From the NCBI GenBank assembly GCA_910579585.1, contig CAJTVA010000003.1, forward strand, positions 4,420 to 68,419: 64,000 nt of DNA, in the 5' to 3' direction. Every line of letters starts with the position of its first letter. The stretch's first letter is position 1. Below, piece after piece: positions 25,555-34,411 of this stretch. The DNA is from an uncultured Christensenella sp. (GTDB lineage: Bacteria > Bacillota > Clostridia > Christensenellales > Borkfalkiaceae). Made by a program: the position numbers and the translations under genes. A model generated the notes under the pieces. It was not told the origin of the DNA and made no database searches. It saw only the letters and a list, made by a program, of their open reading frames with translations.

Positions 25555-25626
25555 ATCATTTCTCCTTAAATCACTTTATTTTTTCGACTGACAAATGTAT
25601 AATAATACTGTCGTTCAAACGTTACC

Positions 25627-25655
25627 ATTATATACCAATTTTTTTTGATTGTAAA
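25627..25655 (-). promoter_or_regulatory. pta-ackA promoter
   Basis: TTTACA (25650-25655, minus strand), 17 bp, TATAAT (25627-25632). It overlaps the leader and ribosome binding site of the divergent tmcAL gene, so the two transcription units share a control region. Confidence 0.68.
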
Positions 25656-25662
25656 GGTTAAA

Positions 25663-26820
25663 ATGAAAATTTGCGCAATAATTTGTGAATTTAATCCGTT
25701 TCACAACGGTCATAAATACATTTTGGATAAGGCGAGGGAACTTTCGGGCTGTGACGCTTTAATCTGTATTATGAGCGGAAGTTTTACTCAACGCGGGGAT
25801 ATTTGCGTTATCGATAAATTCCTAAGGGCTAAGCACGCAGTTGTCTGCGGGGCGGACTGCATTCTGGAACTGCCGACGGCTTTTTCGGTTGCTCCCGCAG
25901 AAATATTTGCGAAAGGCGCGGTTAAAATTCTTTCTTCAGTGCCTGAAATAGATACGCTGGCGTTCGGCTGTGAAAGCGGTTCGGAAGCGGACTTTTTAAG
26001 CGCGGCAAAGATACTTTCGGACGAGAGCGGAAATTTCAAGGAAGCTTTGAAGAAATCTTTGGACACCGGCGAAAGCTATGCAAAAAGTTACGCCTCTGCG
26101 TTCGAAGTTGCGGGCGGCGCGGCGGGCTTCCTATCCACCCCCAACAATATTTTAGGGGTCGAATATGCAAAGGCGGGTCTAAGTTTGAAGAAAAATATCA
26201 GGCTTCTGCCCGTACGGCGCGTGGGTGCGGGGTTTAACGACGTTGAAATTAAGCAAAACTTTTCTTCTGCGACCGCGATAAGAAAAAACCTTTCTTCACC
26301 GCTCGTAAAGGACAACGTTCCTGATTTCGTCGCGGGTGATTTGACCGACTTTTCTGCAGAAAACGCGAAGTTTGAAAATTATTTAAGGCTTATTCTTTCG
26401 CGCACGACCGCCGAAGCGTTGAAACCTATTTATGGTTGCGGCGACGGGCTTGAAAACGTGCTGAAAGCATTGCAAACTCTTCCGTACGGGGAAATTGTGA
26501 GCGGAGCAACTTCTAAAAGGTATCCCTCTGCACGAATAAAGCGAATACTTTTGGCAAACTTCCTCGGGCTGTACCGTGAGGACTGCGAAAAATATTTGAG
26601 TTCCGAGCTGTACCTCTCCCCGCTTGCCGTCAAAAAGAAAAGCGCGGACGGAGTTCTGGGAGCGTTGGCGAAATCGTGCTATCCCGTTTTAACCTGCGGC
26701 GCGGACGAGCGGAAGATGTGCGTGGCTGCGGCAGACTGCAAGAAAAAGGACGATTTCGCGTACCTGCAATGGTTACAGATAACCGAGAGGACGCCGAATA
26801 AAAAAATACTGATTATTTAA
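25663..26820 (+). CDS. tmcAL: tRNA(Met) cytidine acetate ligase
   Basis: A 385-residue YlbM/TmcAL protein. The nucleotidyltransferase signature EFNPFHNGH is at residues 8-16, followed by IMSGSFTQRGD. In Bacillus this enzyme uses acetate and ATP to make N4-acetylcytidine at the wobble position of elongator tRNA(Met). Its divergent position next to pta-ackA, the acetate-producing pathway, and near yceD-rpmF recalls the Bacillus ylbM-ylbN-rpmF order. The ATG at 25663 has AAAGG upstream; a frame beginning 18 bp earlier has no better site. Confidence 0.9.
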   Translation: MKICAIICEFNPFHNGHKYILDKARELSGCDALICIMSGSFTQRGDICVIDKFLRAKHAVVCGADCILELPTAFSVAPAEIFAKGAVKILSSVPEIDTLAFGCESGSEADFLSAAKILSDESGNFKEALKKSLDTGESYAKSYASAFEVAGGAAGFLSTPNNILGVEYAKAGLSLKKNIRLLPVRRVGAGFNDVEIKQNFSSATAIRKNLSSPLVKDNVPDFVAGDLTDFSAENAKFENYLRLILSRTTAEALKPIYGCGDGLENVLKALQTLPYGEIVSGATSKRYPSARIKRILLANFLGLYREDCEKYLSSELYLSPLAVKKKSADGVLGALAKSCYPVLTCGADERKMCVAAADCKKKDDFAYLQWLQITERTPNKKILII

Positions 26821-26821
26821 G

Positions 26822-26856
26822 GAAAAGGGCGCGGCGTTAAAGCGCACCCTTTTTAT
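26822..26856 (+). terminator. Terminator after tmcAL
   Basis: An imperfect GC-rich hairpin (AAAAGGGCGC with a one-base bulge in its partner) followed by TTTTTA on the plus strand. Confidence 0.75.
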
Positions 26857-26867
26857 TGTTTAAACAA

Positions 26868-26894
26868 AAATAAAACCCGCTTCAAGCGGGTTAT
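26868..26894 (-). terminator. Terminator after rluB
   Basis: An 8-bp hairpin with arms AACCCGCT and AGCGGGTT, followed on the minus strand by TTTATTTTTG, right at the rluB stop codon. Confidence 0.85.
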
Positions 26895-26895
26895 T

Positions 26896-27594
26896 TTATA
26901 TTGAATTGAGATAGGCGACTTCCTGCGGGGTGAGTTTTCTGTACGCGCCCCTGTCCAGTCCCCTCAGCGACAGCTCGCCGATTTTTATGCGCTTTAATAA
27001 AGTTACCTCTTTGCCTATTGAGGCAAACATCTTTCTGATTTCACGGTTCTTACCCTCGGTCAAAGTGACGTGTACCTTTGTATAAGCCTTATTGGTTTCA
27101 ACGATATGGGCTTTACACTTTTTAGTCATATAGCCGTCGATTTCGACGCCGCTTCTTATGGGGTTTAAATCCACTTCGGTCAAGATACCCTCGATTTTGA
27201 CGAGATAGGTTTTTGGAACCTCGTTGGAAGGGTGCGTAAGCTTTTGAGCAAGCGCGCCGTCCGTGGTCATAATAAGAAGCCCTTCGCTATCGTAATCGAG
27301 TCTGCCTACAGGATAAATTCTGCCTACGTTCTGCGGCATAAGGTCCATTACGGTTTTTCTGCCTTTATCATCCGAAACCGAACAGATATAGCCCTTGGGC
27401 TTATTCAATATATAATATTCGTTTTTCTTTAAAACGACTTTGTTTCCGTTTACAAAAACTTCGTCGACCTCTTTAACTTCAAGACCTAGCGTAGCCTTAA
27501 CTCCGTTTACGGTGACTTTACCGTCTGAAATCAGCTTATCGCATTCGCGTCTGGACGCAACCCCTGCCGCGGCAAGATATTTGTTAATTCGCAT
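26896..27594 (-). CDS. rluB: Ribosomal large subunit pseudouridine synthase, RluB type
   Basis: A 232-residue RsuA/RluB-family pseudouridine synthase. Residues 1-50 form an S4 RNA-binding domain (RINKYLAAAGVASRRECDKLI). The catalytic motif GRLDYDSEGLL, with the active aspartate, is at about residues 97-107. RluB modifies helix 89-93 region uridines of 23S rRNA in characterised bacteria; the exact target is inferred. It follows the carboxypeptidase gene by two bases, as is frequent downstream of scpAB in Firmicutes. Confidence 0.92.
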   Translation of the reverse strand: MRINKYLAAAGVASRRECDKLISDGKVTVNGVKATLGLEVKEVDEVFVNGNKVVLKKNEYYILNKPKGYICSVSDDKGRKTVMDLMPQNVGRIYPVGRLDYDSEGLLIMTTDGALAQKLTHPSNEVPKTYLVKIEGILTEVDLNPIRSGVEIDGYMTKKCKAHIVETNKAYTKVHVTLTEGKNREIRKMFASIGKEVTLLKRIKIGELSLRGLDRGAYRKLTPQEVAYLNSI

Positions 27595-27596
27595 AG

Positions 27597-28604
27597 TTAT
27601 ATACTATACAAATTTTCCTTAAAAATCAAGCCGTTTGAGTCGTAAATTTGAAGTTCGGCGACCAAATCACCGGAATTTACTTTTTTGCTTTCAACAAGAG
27701 GAATTACCTTAAAATCAAGATTTTCGTCAATTTTTACGACTAAATTGTGTGATTTTGCCAGTTTGCAAAGTACTCTGCCAGACATAAATAGCTTATTTTC
27801 GCTTAAACTTAAAAGTTTGAAGTTGTTAAAAGCGTTGTCCAGAAGGGTTTTACTTCTCTCGTACATATCGGGGCAATTCAAAACCACGGTTACGACGTCC
27901 ATACCGTTTCTTTCTGCGGATGAAACAAGGCACCTGCCCGCCTTTAATGTGTAGCCCGTTTTGACGCCGTTTGCTCCGTCATAGGAGTAAAGCATTTTAT
28001 TTTTATTCGCGTAGCTTCTGAAGTTCCCTTTATGACTGCGCGTGGATACCACCGTTTTAAAGGTTTCATTTCGCATTGCATAGCAGGCTATATTGCACAG
28101 GTCGCGCGCGGTTGTGTAATGCTCGTCGTCGGGCAAGCCGCTGGGGTTTGTGAAGTGCGTGTGCACCGCACCGATATTCGCGGCGCGGGCATTCATTTCT
28201 TCGACAAATTTTTCTACGCTGCCGCTATGATGTATAGCAAGCGCCGTGGCGCTGTCATTACCCGAGCGTAGCATTAAGCCGTACAGCAAATCTCTTATAT
28301 CGATTTCTTCGCCTTTTTTTAAATATATGCTTGAACCTTCTACCCCCACCGCCGCGTCGGGAACGGTTATCACTTCATCCAAATCGCAATCCTCGACGAT
28401 TATAATAGCGGTCATAATTTTTGTCGTACTTGCCATTGGAAGCTTACAGTCGGCGTTTCCCTCTTCAAGTACGGTACCAGTCGTAAGCTCCATTGCTATT
28501 TCAGCGGCGGCGGAAGCGTTTGCGTTTACGGAAGTTACCGAAACGTAGGCGCCGAATACAAGTACGCATATTAAAAACATTATCAGCAAAATTTTGTTAC
28601 GCAT
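27597..28604 (-). CDS. D-alanyl-D-alanine carboxypeptidase (DacB/DacF-like)
   Basis: A 335-residue S11 penicillin-binding protein. A signal peptide (residues 1-30) is followed by the active-site tetrad STTK (SxxK motif), SGN (RSGNDSA) and KTG (GVKTGYT). It trims the terminal D-alanine from peptidoglycan stem peptides outside the membrane. Position after ytfJ suggests a sporulation-linked role like Bacillus DacB/DacF. The start overlaps ytfJ by 8 bp. Confidence 0.92.
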   Translation of the reverse strand: MRNKILLIMFLICVLVFGAYVSVTSVNANASAAAEIAMELTTGTVLEEGNADCKLPMASTTKIMTAIIIVEDCDLDEVITVPDAAVGVEGSSIYLKKGEEIDIRDLLYGLMLRSGNDSATALAIHHSGSVEKFVEEMNARAANIGAVHTHFTNPSGLPDDEHYTTARDLCNIACYAMRNETFKTVVSTRSHKGNFRSYANKNKMLYSYDGANGVKTGYTLKAGRCLVSSAERNGMDVVTVVLNCPDMYERSKTLLDNAFNNFKLLSLSENKLFMSGRVLCKLAKSHNLVVKIDENLDFKVIPLVESKKVNSGDLVAELQIYDSNGLIFKENLYSI

Positions 28605-28971
28605 TGTCTGTAAGTTTATGAATTAACTCTCCCGTTTTGTCTATAAGCGTGTCGATGGCGTCGTCGTCCATTTTCATTAATCTGCAACCCGTGCCGTCGT
28701 CAACAAGAAAGCCCTTGGGTTTTACGGTTATAACCGTGCCGTTACCGCCCGCAAGTTGAAAGCCATCAGCTTCTTTAAACGTTTTTACGTCGCCGTACTC
28801 GCCGCCGCCGCTTAAATTTACTACGGTGACGGACGAAAGAGGAATTACCTCCGTGCCGCTGACGGTTACAATAGATTTACCGACGACGGTGTCGGCACCT
28901 GCGACCTTTTCAATCGAAATTGCGGGTGCGTCAAATTCTTTATCTCTGCTTCTTCTAATTTTTGCGTTCAT
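28597..28971 (-). CDS. ytfJ: YtfJ/GerW-like sporulation protein
   Basis: A 124-residue protein matching the YtfJ (GerW) family: VVGKSIVTVSGTEVIPLS, a glycine-rich middle (LSGGGEYGD, LAGGNG), then TVKPKGFLVD. In Bacillus, GerW/YtfJ is needed for proper germination with some germinants. It is followed by the carboxypeptidase and preceded by a ytfI-like gene, the same pairing as in Bacillus. Sequence is divergent, so the name is based on motif order and context. Confidence 0.72.
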   Translation of the reverse strand: MNAKIRRSRDKEFDAPAISIEKVAGADTVVGKSIVTVSGTEVIPLSSVTVVNLSGGGEYGDVKTFKEADGFQLAGGNGTVITVKPKGFLVDDGTGCRLMKMDDDAIDTLIDKTGELIHKLTDNA

Positions 28972-29479
28972 TTATTTTCTCCATAATTATTATTAAAAAT
29001 ATTTTGGCAAGGACAATAACGTTTAATACCGTTACCGCTTTGGCATAGTATCTGATTTCGGAATGTTCGGCGTTTAATACGGTATAATTTCTGAATTTAC
29101 CGTAGTTACCGTTCATCTGTAAGAATTTATATATAGCCGTCGTAAGTCCGTTCTGGGCAAGCAGAATATATGCGTTAGACATCTTTTGCATACCGTAATC
29201 GCCGAGCTGAACGATTTTGTATATACAAAGCTGATTAAAAATTTTATAAAAATTAAGCTTGAAAGTCGATGGGTCTATATTCTTGTTTTTGCCGTTAATC
29301 TGCATTTCACGCGGATTATTTTCTACGGTATTCGCGTTAAAAAAGTTGATTTTATATATCCCTGCGTTGAGACTTGCATACTTTGTCGCGGTATTTATAT
29401 AAAAATAGTTATAGATGTGAATCGGGAAAACCGAGATTAAAAAACCCACCGCCGCCAGCCAAACCAAAACGTCGGTCAT
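28955..29479 (-). CDS. Possible YtfI-like (DUF2953) membrane protein
   Basis: A 174-residue protein with a hydrophobic segment at residues 4-24 and another near 148-168. The middle is polar with many tyrosine and asparagine residues. I cannot match it by motif alone. Its place directly upstream of and overlapping ytfJ is where Bacillus has ytfI (DUF2953), so this identity is suggested by synteny only. Composition is AT-rich relative to neighbours. Confidence 0.5.
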   Translation of the reverse strand: MTDVLVWLAAVGFLISVFPIHIYNYFYINTATKYASLNAGIYKINFFNANTVENNPREMQINGKNKNIDPSTFKLNFYKIFNQLCIYKIVQLGDYGMQKMSNAYILLAQNGLTTAIYKFLQMNGNYGKFRNYTVLNAEHSEIRYYAKAVTVLNVIVLAKIFLIIIMEKINERKN

Positions 29480-29511
29480 ATCATTATTATTTGTAACGTA
29501 ATTTTAAATAT

Positions 29512-29542
29512 ACAAAAAAGACGGCTGTCGCCGTCTTTTTGT
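29512..29542 (-). terminator. Terminator after scpB
   Basis: An 11-bp hairpin (AAAAAGACGGC arms around TGTC) with T run on the minus strand, between scpB and the ytfI-like gene. Confidence 0.85.
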
Positions 29543-29546
29543 ATTT

Positions 29547-30254
29547 TCAGTTTATTTTTATAACGTCGTCGTCATCTTCGATGAAGTCGGGTATTTCAAA
29601 ACCGTTTTCGTCCAGCTTCGGTTTTTGCTCTTCCTTTTTCTCGACGGGCTTGGACGCGGCGTTTTCTTCGACGTATTCGTCCTTTTTATAGAGGTAATTA
29701 CCGTCGTCCTCATCCTCTAAGAAGTTATTATTGAGCTCGGCTATTTGTGCCATAAGCTCTTCGTAGTCGGGCAATTCGTCAATTGAATTAAGCTTGAAAC
29801 GCTTCAAAAAGTTATCAGTCGTAGCGTACATTATGGGCTTGCCGACAGCGTCCTTCCTGCCGCAGGGCACTATCATTTCAAGCTCTAACAAGGTATGTAT
29901 TGCGTAGTCGCAACTGACCTGACGAATCTCTTCCAGCTCGGGTTTTGTGACGGGTTGTTTGTAGGCAATGAGCGCGGCGCACTCCAATATGGTTTTAGTA
30001 AATTCCTTTTCCTTAATGGGTATCAGCACTTCGGAAATCTGTTGTTTATACTTTGGGTTGGAAGCGAACTGTAACTTTCCGTTAAAGACGAGAAGCTGTA
30101 TTCCGCTTTCATCATTGTACTTACCTTTCAGTTCGTCAACGCTTTTATTGACTTCCTTGACGCTGCAACCGAGCTTTTCAACAATAAATTTGACCGGCAC
30201 CGCTTCGCCCGAAGCAAAGACTATCGCTTCAATTATATTCGTCAAATTGTTCAT
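29547..30254 (-). CDS. scpB: Segregation and condensation protein B
   Basis: A 235-residue ScpB, the winged-helix kleisin partner of the SMC-ScpAB chromosome condensin. The core shows the two winged helices (ASGEAVPVKFIVEKL, ECAALIAYKQPVTKPELEEIR, PIMYATTDNFLKRF). The last 60 residues are an acidic, lysine-rich tail. It overlaps scpA by 26 bp and is translated with it. Confidence 0.95.
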   Translation of the reverse strand: MNNLTNIIEAIVFASGEAVPVKFIVEKLGCSVKEVNKSVDELKGKYNDESGIQLLVFNGKLQFASNPKYKQQISEVLIPIKEKEFTKTILECAALIAYKQPVTKPELEEIRQVSCDYAIHTLLELEMIVPCGRKDAVGKPIMYATTDNFLKRFKLNSIDELPDYEELMAQIAELNNNFLEDEDDGNYLYKKDEYVEENAASKPVEKKEEQKPKLDENGFEIPDFIEDDDDVIKIN

Positions 30255-31041
30255 CAGCCACCTCTTTCATATCCCAATCGGGATTAAGCAATATCGTAAT
30301 CGGTCCGAACGTGAATTCCTGCCGAACGTTTATAAACTGGTGTTTCAACATCTCTAAAAGCGCCTGAAAAGTCGTTACGACCTCGTTTTGGGAATAGGTT
30401 GTGAAAAGATTTTCAAACAGAATTTCCTTTTTTTCAATCAAGGTTTCGCGAATGAACGTGACCTTTTCTTCGACGGTGTAAACATCTTTGGGAATTTCTT
30501 TTATATCGTCCTTTTTGCGTTGCATACTCTCGTTTTTGAGCATCATTTTCGCAAAGGCTTCCAAAAGCGCGTTGACGGTAAAATCTTTATAAACGACCCG
30601 GACGGTGTTTAAAGACTTATCAGGCTCCTTAAAAATATATCCGACCGTTTCCAAGTCCTTTAATTTGGGAGTTTCGCCCTTTATCAGCTCGTACTCGCGC
30701 TGTTTAAGCTGTTCTATCAGGGCGCGCTTTTCCTCTTCGTCATCCCCCATTTCCTCGCCCGCAACCTCGACCACCGGAAGCATACTTTTGGACTTTATGT
30801 AAATTATCTGCGCTGCGATTGAAAGATACTCGCTCTCTTTGTCAACGTCGCGGTGCGGTTGGGACTTCATAAACTCGATATAGTCCAGAAACTGCTCCGT
30901 AACCTTGGAAACGAACACGTCCTCGATATTTATCTGCGCTATGTTTATAAGGTGCAAAAGTAAATCGAGAGGGCCCTCGAAGTCGTCGAGAACGGTGTTG
31001 TAATCTACAACCGATTCAAAATTGTCGTAATTGTTTGCCAT
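30229..31041 (-). CDS. scpA: Segregation and condensation protein A (kleisin)
   Basis: A 270-residue ScpA. The N-terminal SMC-binding motif DDFEGPLDLLLHLI is at residues 19-32 and the C-terminal winged helix holds VTTFQALLEMLKHQ. It bridges the SMC heads and recruits ScpB. It lies 13 bp downstream of the M50 peptidase gene. Confidence 0.95.
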   Translation of the reverse strand: MANNYDNFESVVDYNTVLDDFEGPLDLLLHLINIAQINIEDVFVSKVTEQFLDYIEFMKSQPHRDVDKESEYLSIAAQIIYIKSKSMLPVVEVAGEEMGDDEEEKRALIEQLKQREYELIKGETPKLKDLETVGYIFKEPDKSLNTVRVVYKDFTVNALLEAFAKMMLKNESMQRKKDDIKEIPKDVYTVEEKVTFIRETLIEKKEILFENLFTTYSQNEVVTTFQALLEMLKHQFINVRQEFTFGPITILLNPDWDMKEVADEQFDEYN

Positions 31042-31053
31042 AATTATTTCTCT

Positions 31054-31791
31054 TTATATGAACGGTATCGGTAAACCGAATATCCAGTTCCAAAACGCGG
31101 TTATGGGGAAGCCCAGAATATTCTGCGCGAACCAGCCGACCCAACCTAAAATATCAAAGTAACTTGCAAGCGGCAAGCCCGCGTATTTTACGAGCATATC
31201 GCAAAGGAAGCTTTCAATTACAAGTACGATAAGAATATACATACCGTAATTTCTTAAAAATCTTCTTACGGGGTTTACTTCGCGAGTGCAGGACTCTACC
31301 ACCCTGAACCCGTCCAAGGGATACAGCGGCAACAGATTGAAAACCACTATTCCCAAGCCGTAAGCGTAGATATAGAAAAACGCATAATAGATAATTTTAA
31401 CTATTACGCTAAGCCATTCGTTTGCATAGAAGAAATCAATATTTGCGTAATATAGGTAATTAAAAATTACAAGATACAAAGGGTAAGCGATAAAAGCAAT
31501 AATATAGTTAGTTACAACTCCCGCGATTGCAGTACAAAAAAGACCCTTGCGGTATTTACGGAAATTGTTCGGGTTAACAGGAACGGGCTTAGCCCAGCCG
31601 AAACCTGCAACGGCGCACAGAATAAAACCTGCGGGGTCAAGGTGCTTGACGGGGTTTAACGTCAGCCTGCCCTGCATTTTTGCCGTAGGGTCGCCGCATT
31701 TATAGGCAATAAAGCCGTGCGCAAACTCGTGCGGGGCGAAAATGAAGATTACTGCTATAAGGCCTGCTACAATTTCGATTAATTCGCTCAT
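31054..31791 (-). CDS. M50 family site-2 protease homologue
   Basis: A 245-residue membrane metalloprotease of the small Rip type. The zinc motif HEFAH is at residues 21-25 inside the first hydrophobic segment, and the second site PLYPLDG lies in a later helix. Five or six membrane helices are visible. It is commonly placed upstream of scpAB in Firmicutes. Substrate unknown; it is distinct from SpoIVFB. The ATG overlaps the lysA stop as ATGA. Confidence 0.88.
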   Translation of the reverse strand: MSELIEIVAGLIAVIFIFAPHEFAHGFIAYKCGDPTAKMQGRLTLNPVKHLDPAGFILCAVAGFGWAKPVPVNPNNFRKYRKGLFCTAIAGVVTNYIIAFIAYPLYLVIFNYLYYANIDFFYANEWLSVIVKIIYYAFFYIYAYGLGIVVFNLLPLYPLDGFRVVESCTREVNPVRRFLRNYGMYILIVLVIESFLCDMLVKYAGLPLASYFDILGWVGWFAQNILGFPITAFWNWIFGLPIPFI

Positions 31792-33116
31792 TTTTTCAAT
31801 CTTTCGGGGATAACGTCGTTTCTTATTAAGTCCTCGTAAGTCTGAGGTTTTACAATATACTCCGCCTTACCGTCGTTGACGAGGACTGCGGCGGGTATGA
31901 AGTTTCTGTTGTAGTTGCTTGCCATTGAATAGTTATACGCGCCCGTCGTCAATACGGCGAGAATATTACCGCTTTCGGCTTCGGGAAGAGGCACGTCAAC
32001 GGCGATTATGTCGCCGCTTTCGCAACACTTGCCCGCAATAGTCACCTTTTCGGTACATTCTTCGCCTGCTCTGTCGGCAAGAAGGACGGTATATTTGGAC
32101 TGGTAAAGCGCATATCTGGGGTTATCGAACATTCCGCCGTCTATAGCGACGTATTTCTTTATACCTTTTATATCCTTTATCGCGCCGACGGTGTAAAGAG
32201 TGATACCCGCTTCGCCGACTATCGAGCGCCCCGGTTCTATAAGAAGATAGGGTTTATTCAGTCCGTGCTCCGCCGCTTTTGTCTTTACGGCGCCGATAAG
32301 CGCTTTTAAGTAATCTGCATAGTCTGAAAGCTTGAGTTTGGGGTCTTCATCGGTATACCAGACGCCGAACCCGCCGCCGATGTTCAGGACACAGGCCTCG
32401 AAGCCGAGTTTTTGCTTTATTGAGGCGATAAAGTCCATAACCTTTTCCGCCGCAATTATAAACGACTGCTTTTCGAAAATCTGCGACCCGATATGACAAT
32501 GATAGCCCTTTAAAACGAGATTTTCCTTTGAAAGGACGTGGCGCGTAATATCTTCCGCAGCGCCGTCGCCGATGGAAAAGCCGAACTTGCTGTCAGTGCG
32601 CGCCGTTTGCACGAATGCGTGCGTATGCGCTTCAACGCCGGGGTTGGTGCGAATTAATACGTTTTGCTTTATCCCGCGTTTTTTAGCGAGGTCGTTTAAA
32701 ATATCGGCTTCGCGGTAGCTGTCTATAACTATGTTTCCTATACCGTTATCTAGAGCAAATTCAAGCTCGCGCACAAGCTTATTGTTGCCGTGCATATACG
32801 CCTTGTCCGCAGGAAAGCCCGCTTTTAGCGCCGTATAGAACTCGCCGCCGGAAACGACGTCTACCCCTATACCCTCTTCCCGCGCGATTGCATAAACCGC
32901 CTCGCAGGAGAAAGCTTTGGAAGCATACAGCACAAGGCCGTTGCCGTCGTACTCTTTTTCAATAGTGGTTTTATAGACGCGCATCATATTGCGGATATGC
33001 GCTTCATCAAAAACGTATAGGGGCGTGCCGAACTCCTTTGCCAAATCTACCGTATCCGCGCCGCCTATTTCAAGATGACCAAGGCGGTTGATTTTCAAAG
33101 TTTCCCGTTCGTTCAT
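31788..33116 (-). CDS. lysA: Diaminopimelate decarboxylase
   Basis: A 442-residue alanine racemase-fold PLP enzyme, last step of lysine synthesis from meso-diaminopimelate. The PLP lysine is in LYASKAF near residue 55; HCHIGSQI, NIGGGFG and the C-terminal CESGD motif (catalytic cysteine) are intact. The ATG at 33116 is chosen because GGAGG lies nine bases upstream; the longer frame to 33164 is not supported. Confidence 0.95.
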   Translation of the reverse strand: MNERETLKINRLGHLEIGGADTVDLAKEFGTPLYVFDEAHIRNMMRVYKTTIEKEYDGNGLVLYASKAFSCEAVYAIAREEGIGVDVVSGGEFYTALKAGFPADKAYMHGNNKLVRELEFALDNGIGNIVIDSYREADILNDLAKKRGIKQNVLIRTNPGVEAHTHAFVQTARTDSKFGFSIGDGAAEDITRHVLSKENLVLKGYHCHIGSQIFEKQSFIIAAEKVMDFIASIKQKLGFEACVLNIGGGFGVWYTDEDPKLKLSDYADYLKALIGAVKTKAAEHGLNKPYLLIEPGRSIVGEAGITLYTVGAIKDIKGIKKYVAIDGGMFDNPRYALYQSKYTVLLADRAGEECTEKVTIAGKCCESGDIIAVDVPLPEAESGNILAVLTTGAYNYSMASNYNRNFIPAAVLVNDGKAEYIVKPQTYEDLIRNDVIPERLKK

Positions 33117-33179
33117 ACGTATGCCTCCGTTTACGATTTTACCATTTACGGCAGAATTAGTCAAACGTTTTGCGCAAAT

Positions 33180-33212
33180 AGGAAGCGCACGGCGTGGCCG
33201 TGCGCTTCGTTT
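33180..33212 (-). terminator. Hairpin terminator after dacF
   Basis: A 12-bp GC-rich hairpin (GAAGCGCACGGC arms, three-base loop) in the gap between the carboxypeptidase gene and lysA. The T run on the minus strand is short, so it may be a weak terminator. Confidence 0.6.
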
Positions 33213-33222
33213 ATTATAACGT

Positions 33223-34383
33223 TTATAAATTCCAATCGTCTGCGACGCGCAGGAAGTAATCTCCGAAGCTCGCCCTCTCTACCGCCTCAGCCGCTACAAC
33301 GTTAACGGTGTCAGCGAGAACGCCGTCCTTATACACCTCGATTTTACCGACAACCGTATCGCACGCTACCGGCGCCTTGACGTCGTACGCGATTACGTTA
33401 TGAGTGATTTCGGGGTTTTTGTCAACTGCGGAAAAGACGTAACTGTTTCTTTCGGGTCTGACGGCGAAGCTGTCCTTCTTGCCGCCTTTAACCGAAAATT
33501 CGTCGTTTAACGTAACATCTTTATCGAGCACGACTTTATTCTTGAAGTTTGCAAATCCATATTCGAACATCTTCATTGTGGAATCGAATCTGTCGTCGCT
33601 GGACGATGCGCCGAGCACTACGCCGACAAGTCTTAAATCGTTCTTTTTGGCGGTCGAGGCAAGGCAGAAGCCCGCTTCGTTGGTAAAGCCCGTCTTGCCG
33701 CCGTCGCAGGAAGAATACTTTCTTAGAAGCTTGTTCGTATTGGTCATTGAAGTCGTTCTGTTGTCGGGGTGTTCGAAGTCCTCAAGCCATATTTTGCTGT
33801 ATCTGAAATAATCCTCGTTTTTGATTAGGTTTGAAAACATCACTGCTACGTCCTTTGCGCAGGAATACTGGGTTTCTCTGGGAAGTCCTGTGCAGTTTGC
33901 AAACAGCGTATCCTTACAGCCGAGTGAGGTCGCTTTTTCGTTCATCTTCGCGACGAAAGCGTCCTCCCCGCCCGCTACTGTTTCAGACAGCGCGACACAG
34001 CTGTCGTTGGCAGAGCAAACTATTATGCTTTTGATAAGATTGTCGACTGTGTATTCGCAACCCTTGTCCAAAAACACCTGTGAACCGCCCATACCCGCGG
34101 CGTTTTCACTGACGACGACGGTATCGGACAAATTCAGTTCCCCCGCCCGCACTGCGTCGAAAACCAGCGTAAGCGTCATAACTTTACACACGCTTGCTAT
34201 GGGCATACGCGCGGTTTCGTTCTCTTTATAAAGACATTCGCCCGAGCCGTAATCCATAAGATAAGCCGACTTACAGTTGGAAACGAGTGAAGTTTTAGCG
34301 TTATTTTCCAAAGTAAAACCCGTAGTTGCGCCAACCGACGCAACCATACAGGTTGTTAACATTAATGCACATAACTTTTTCAT
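33223..34383 (-). CDS. dacF: D-alanyl-D-alanine carboxypeptidase (DacF-like)
   Basis: A 386-residue S11 carboxypeptidase with a signal peptide (residues 1-19). Active-site motifs are SVCK (ASVCKVMT), SAN (CSANDSC) and KTG (GGKTGFT). The C-terminal beta-rich domain is present. The second such gene in this window. Its position just upstream of lysA and downstream of SpoIVB/SpoIIM-like genes suggests the sporulation-associated DacF, but the assignment between the two paralogues is tentative. Confidence 0.88.
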   Translation of the reverse strand: MKKLCALMLTTCMVASVGATTGFTLENNAKTSLVSNCKSAYLMDYGSGECLYKENETARMPIASVCKVMTLTLVFDAVRAGELNLSDTVVVSENAAGMGGSQVFLDKGCEYTVDNLIKSIIVCSANDSCVALSETVAGGEDAFVAKMNEKATSLGCKDTLFANCTGLPRETQYSCAKDVAVMFSNLIKNEDYFRYSKIWLEDFEHPDNRTTSMTNTNKLLRKYSSCDGGKTGFTNEAGFCLASTAKKNDLRLVGVVLGASSSDDRFDSTMKMFEYGFANFKNKVVLDKDVTLNDEFSVKGGKKDSFAVRPERNSYVFSAVDKNPEITHNVIAYDVKAPVACDTVVGKIEVYKDGVLADTVNVVAAEAVERASFGDYFLRVADDWNL

Positions 34384-34411
34384 AATCGTAGTATGCGGAA
34401 ATTTTCGAAAG

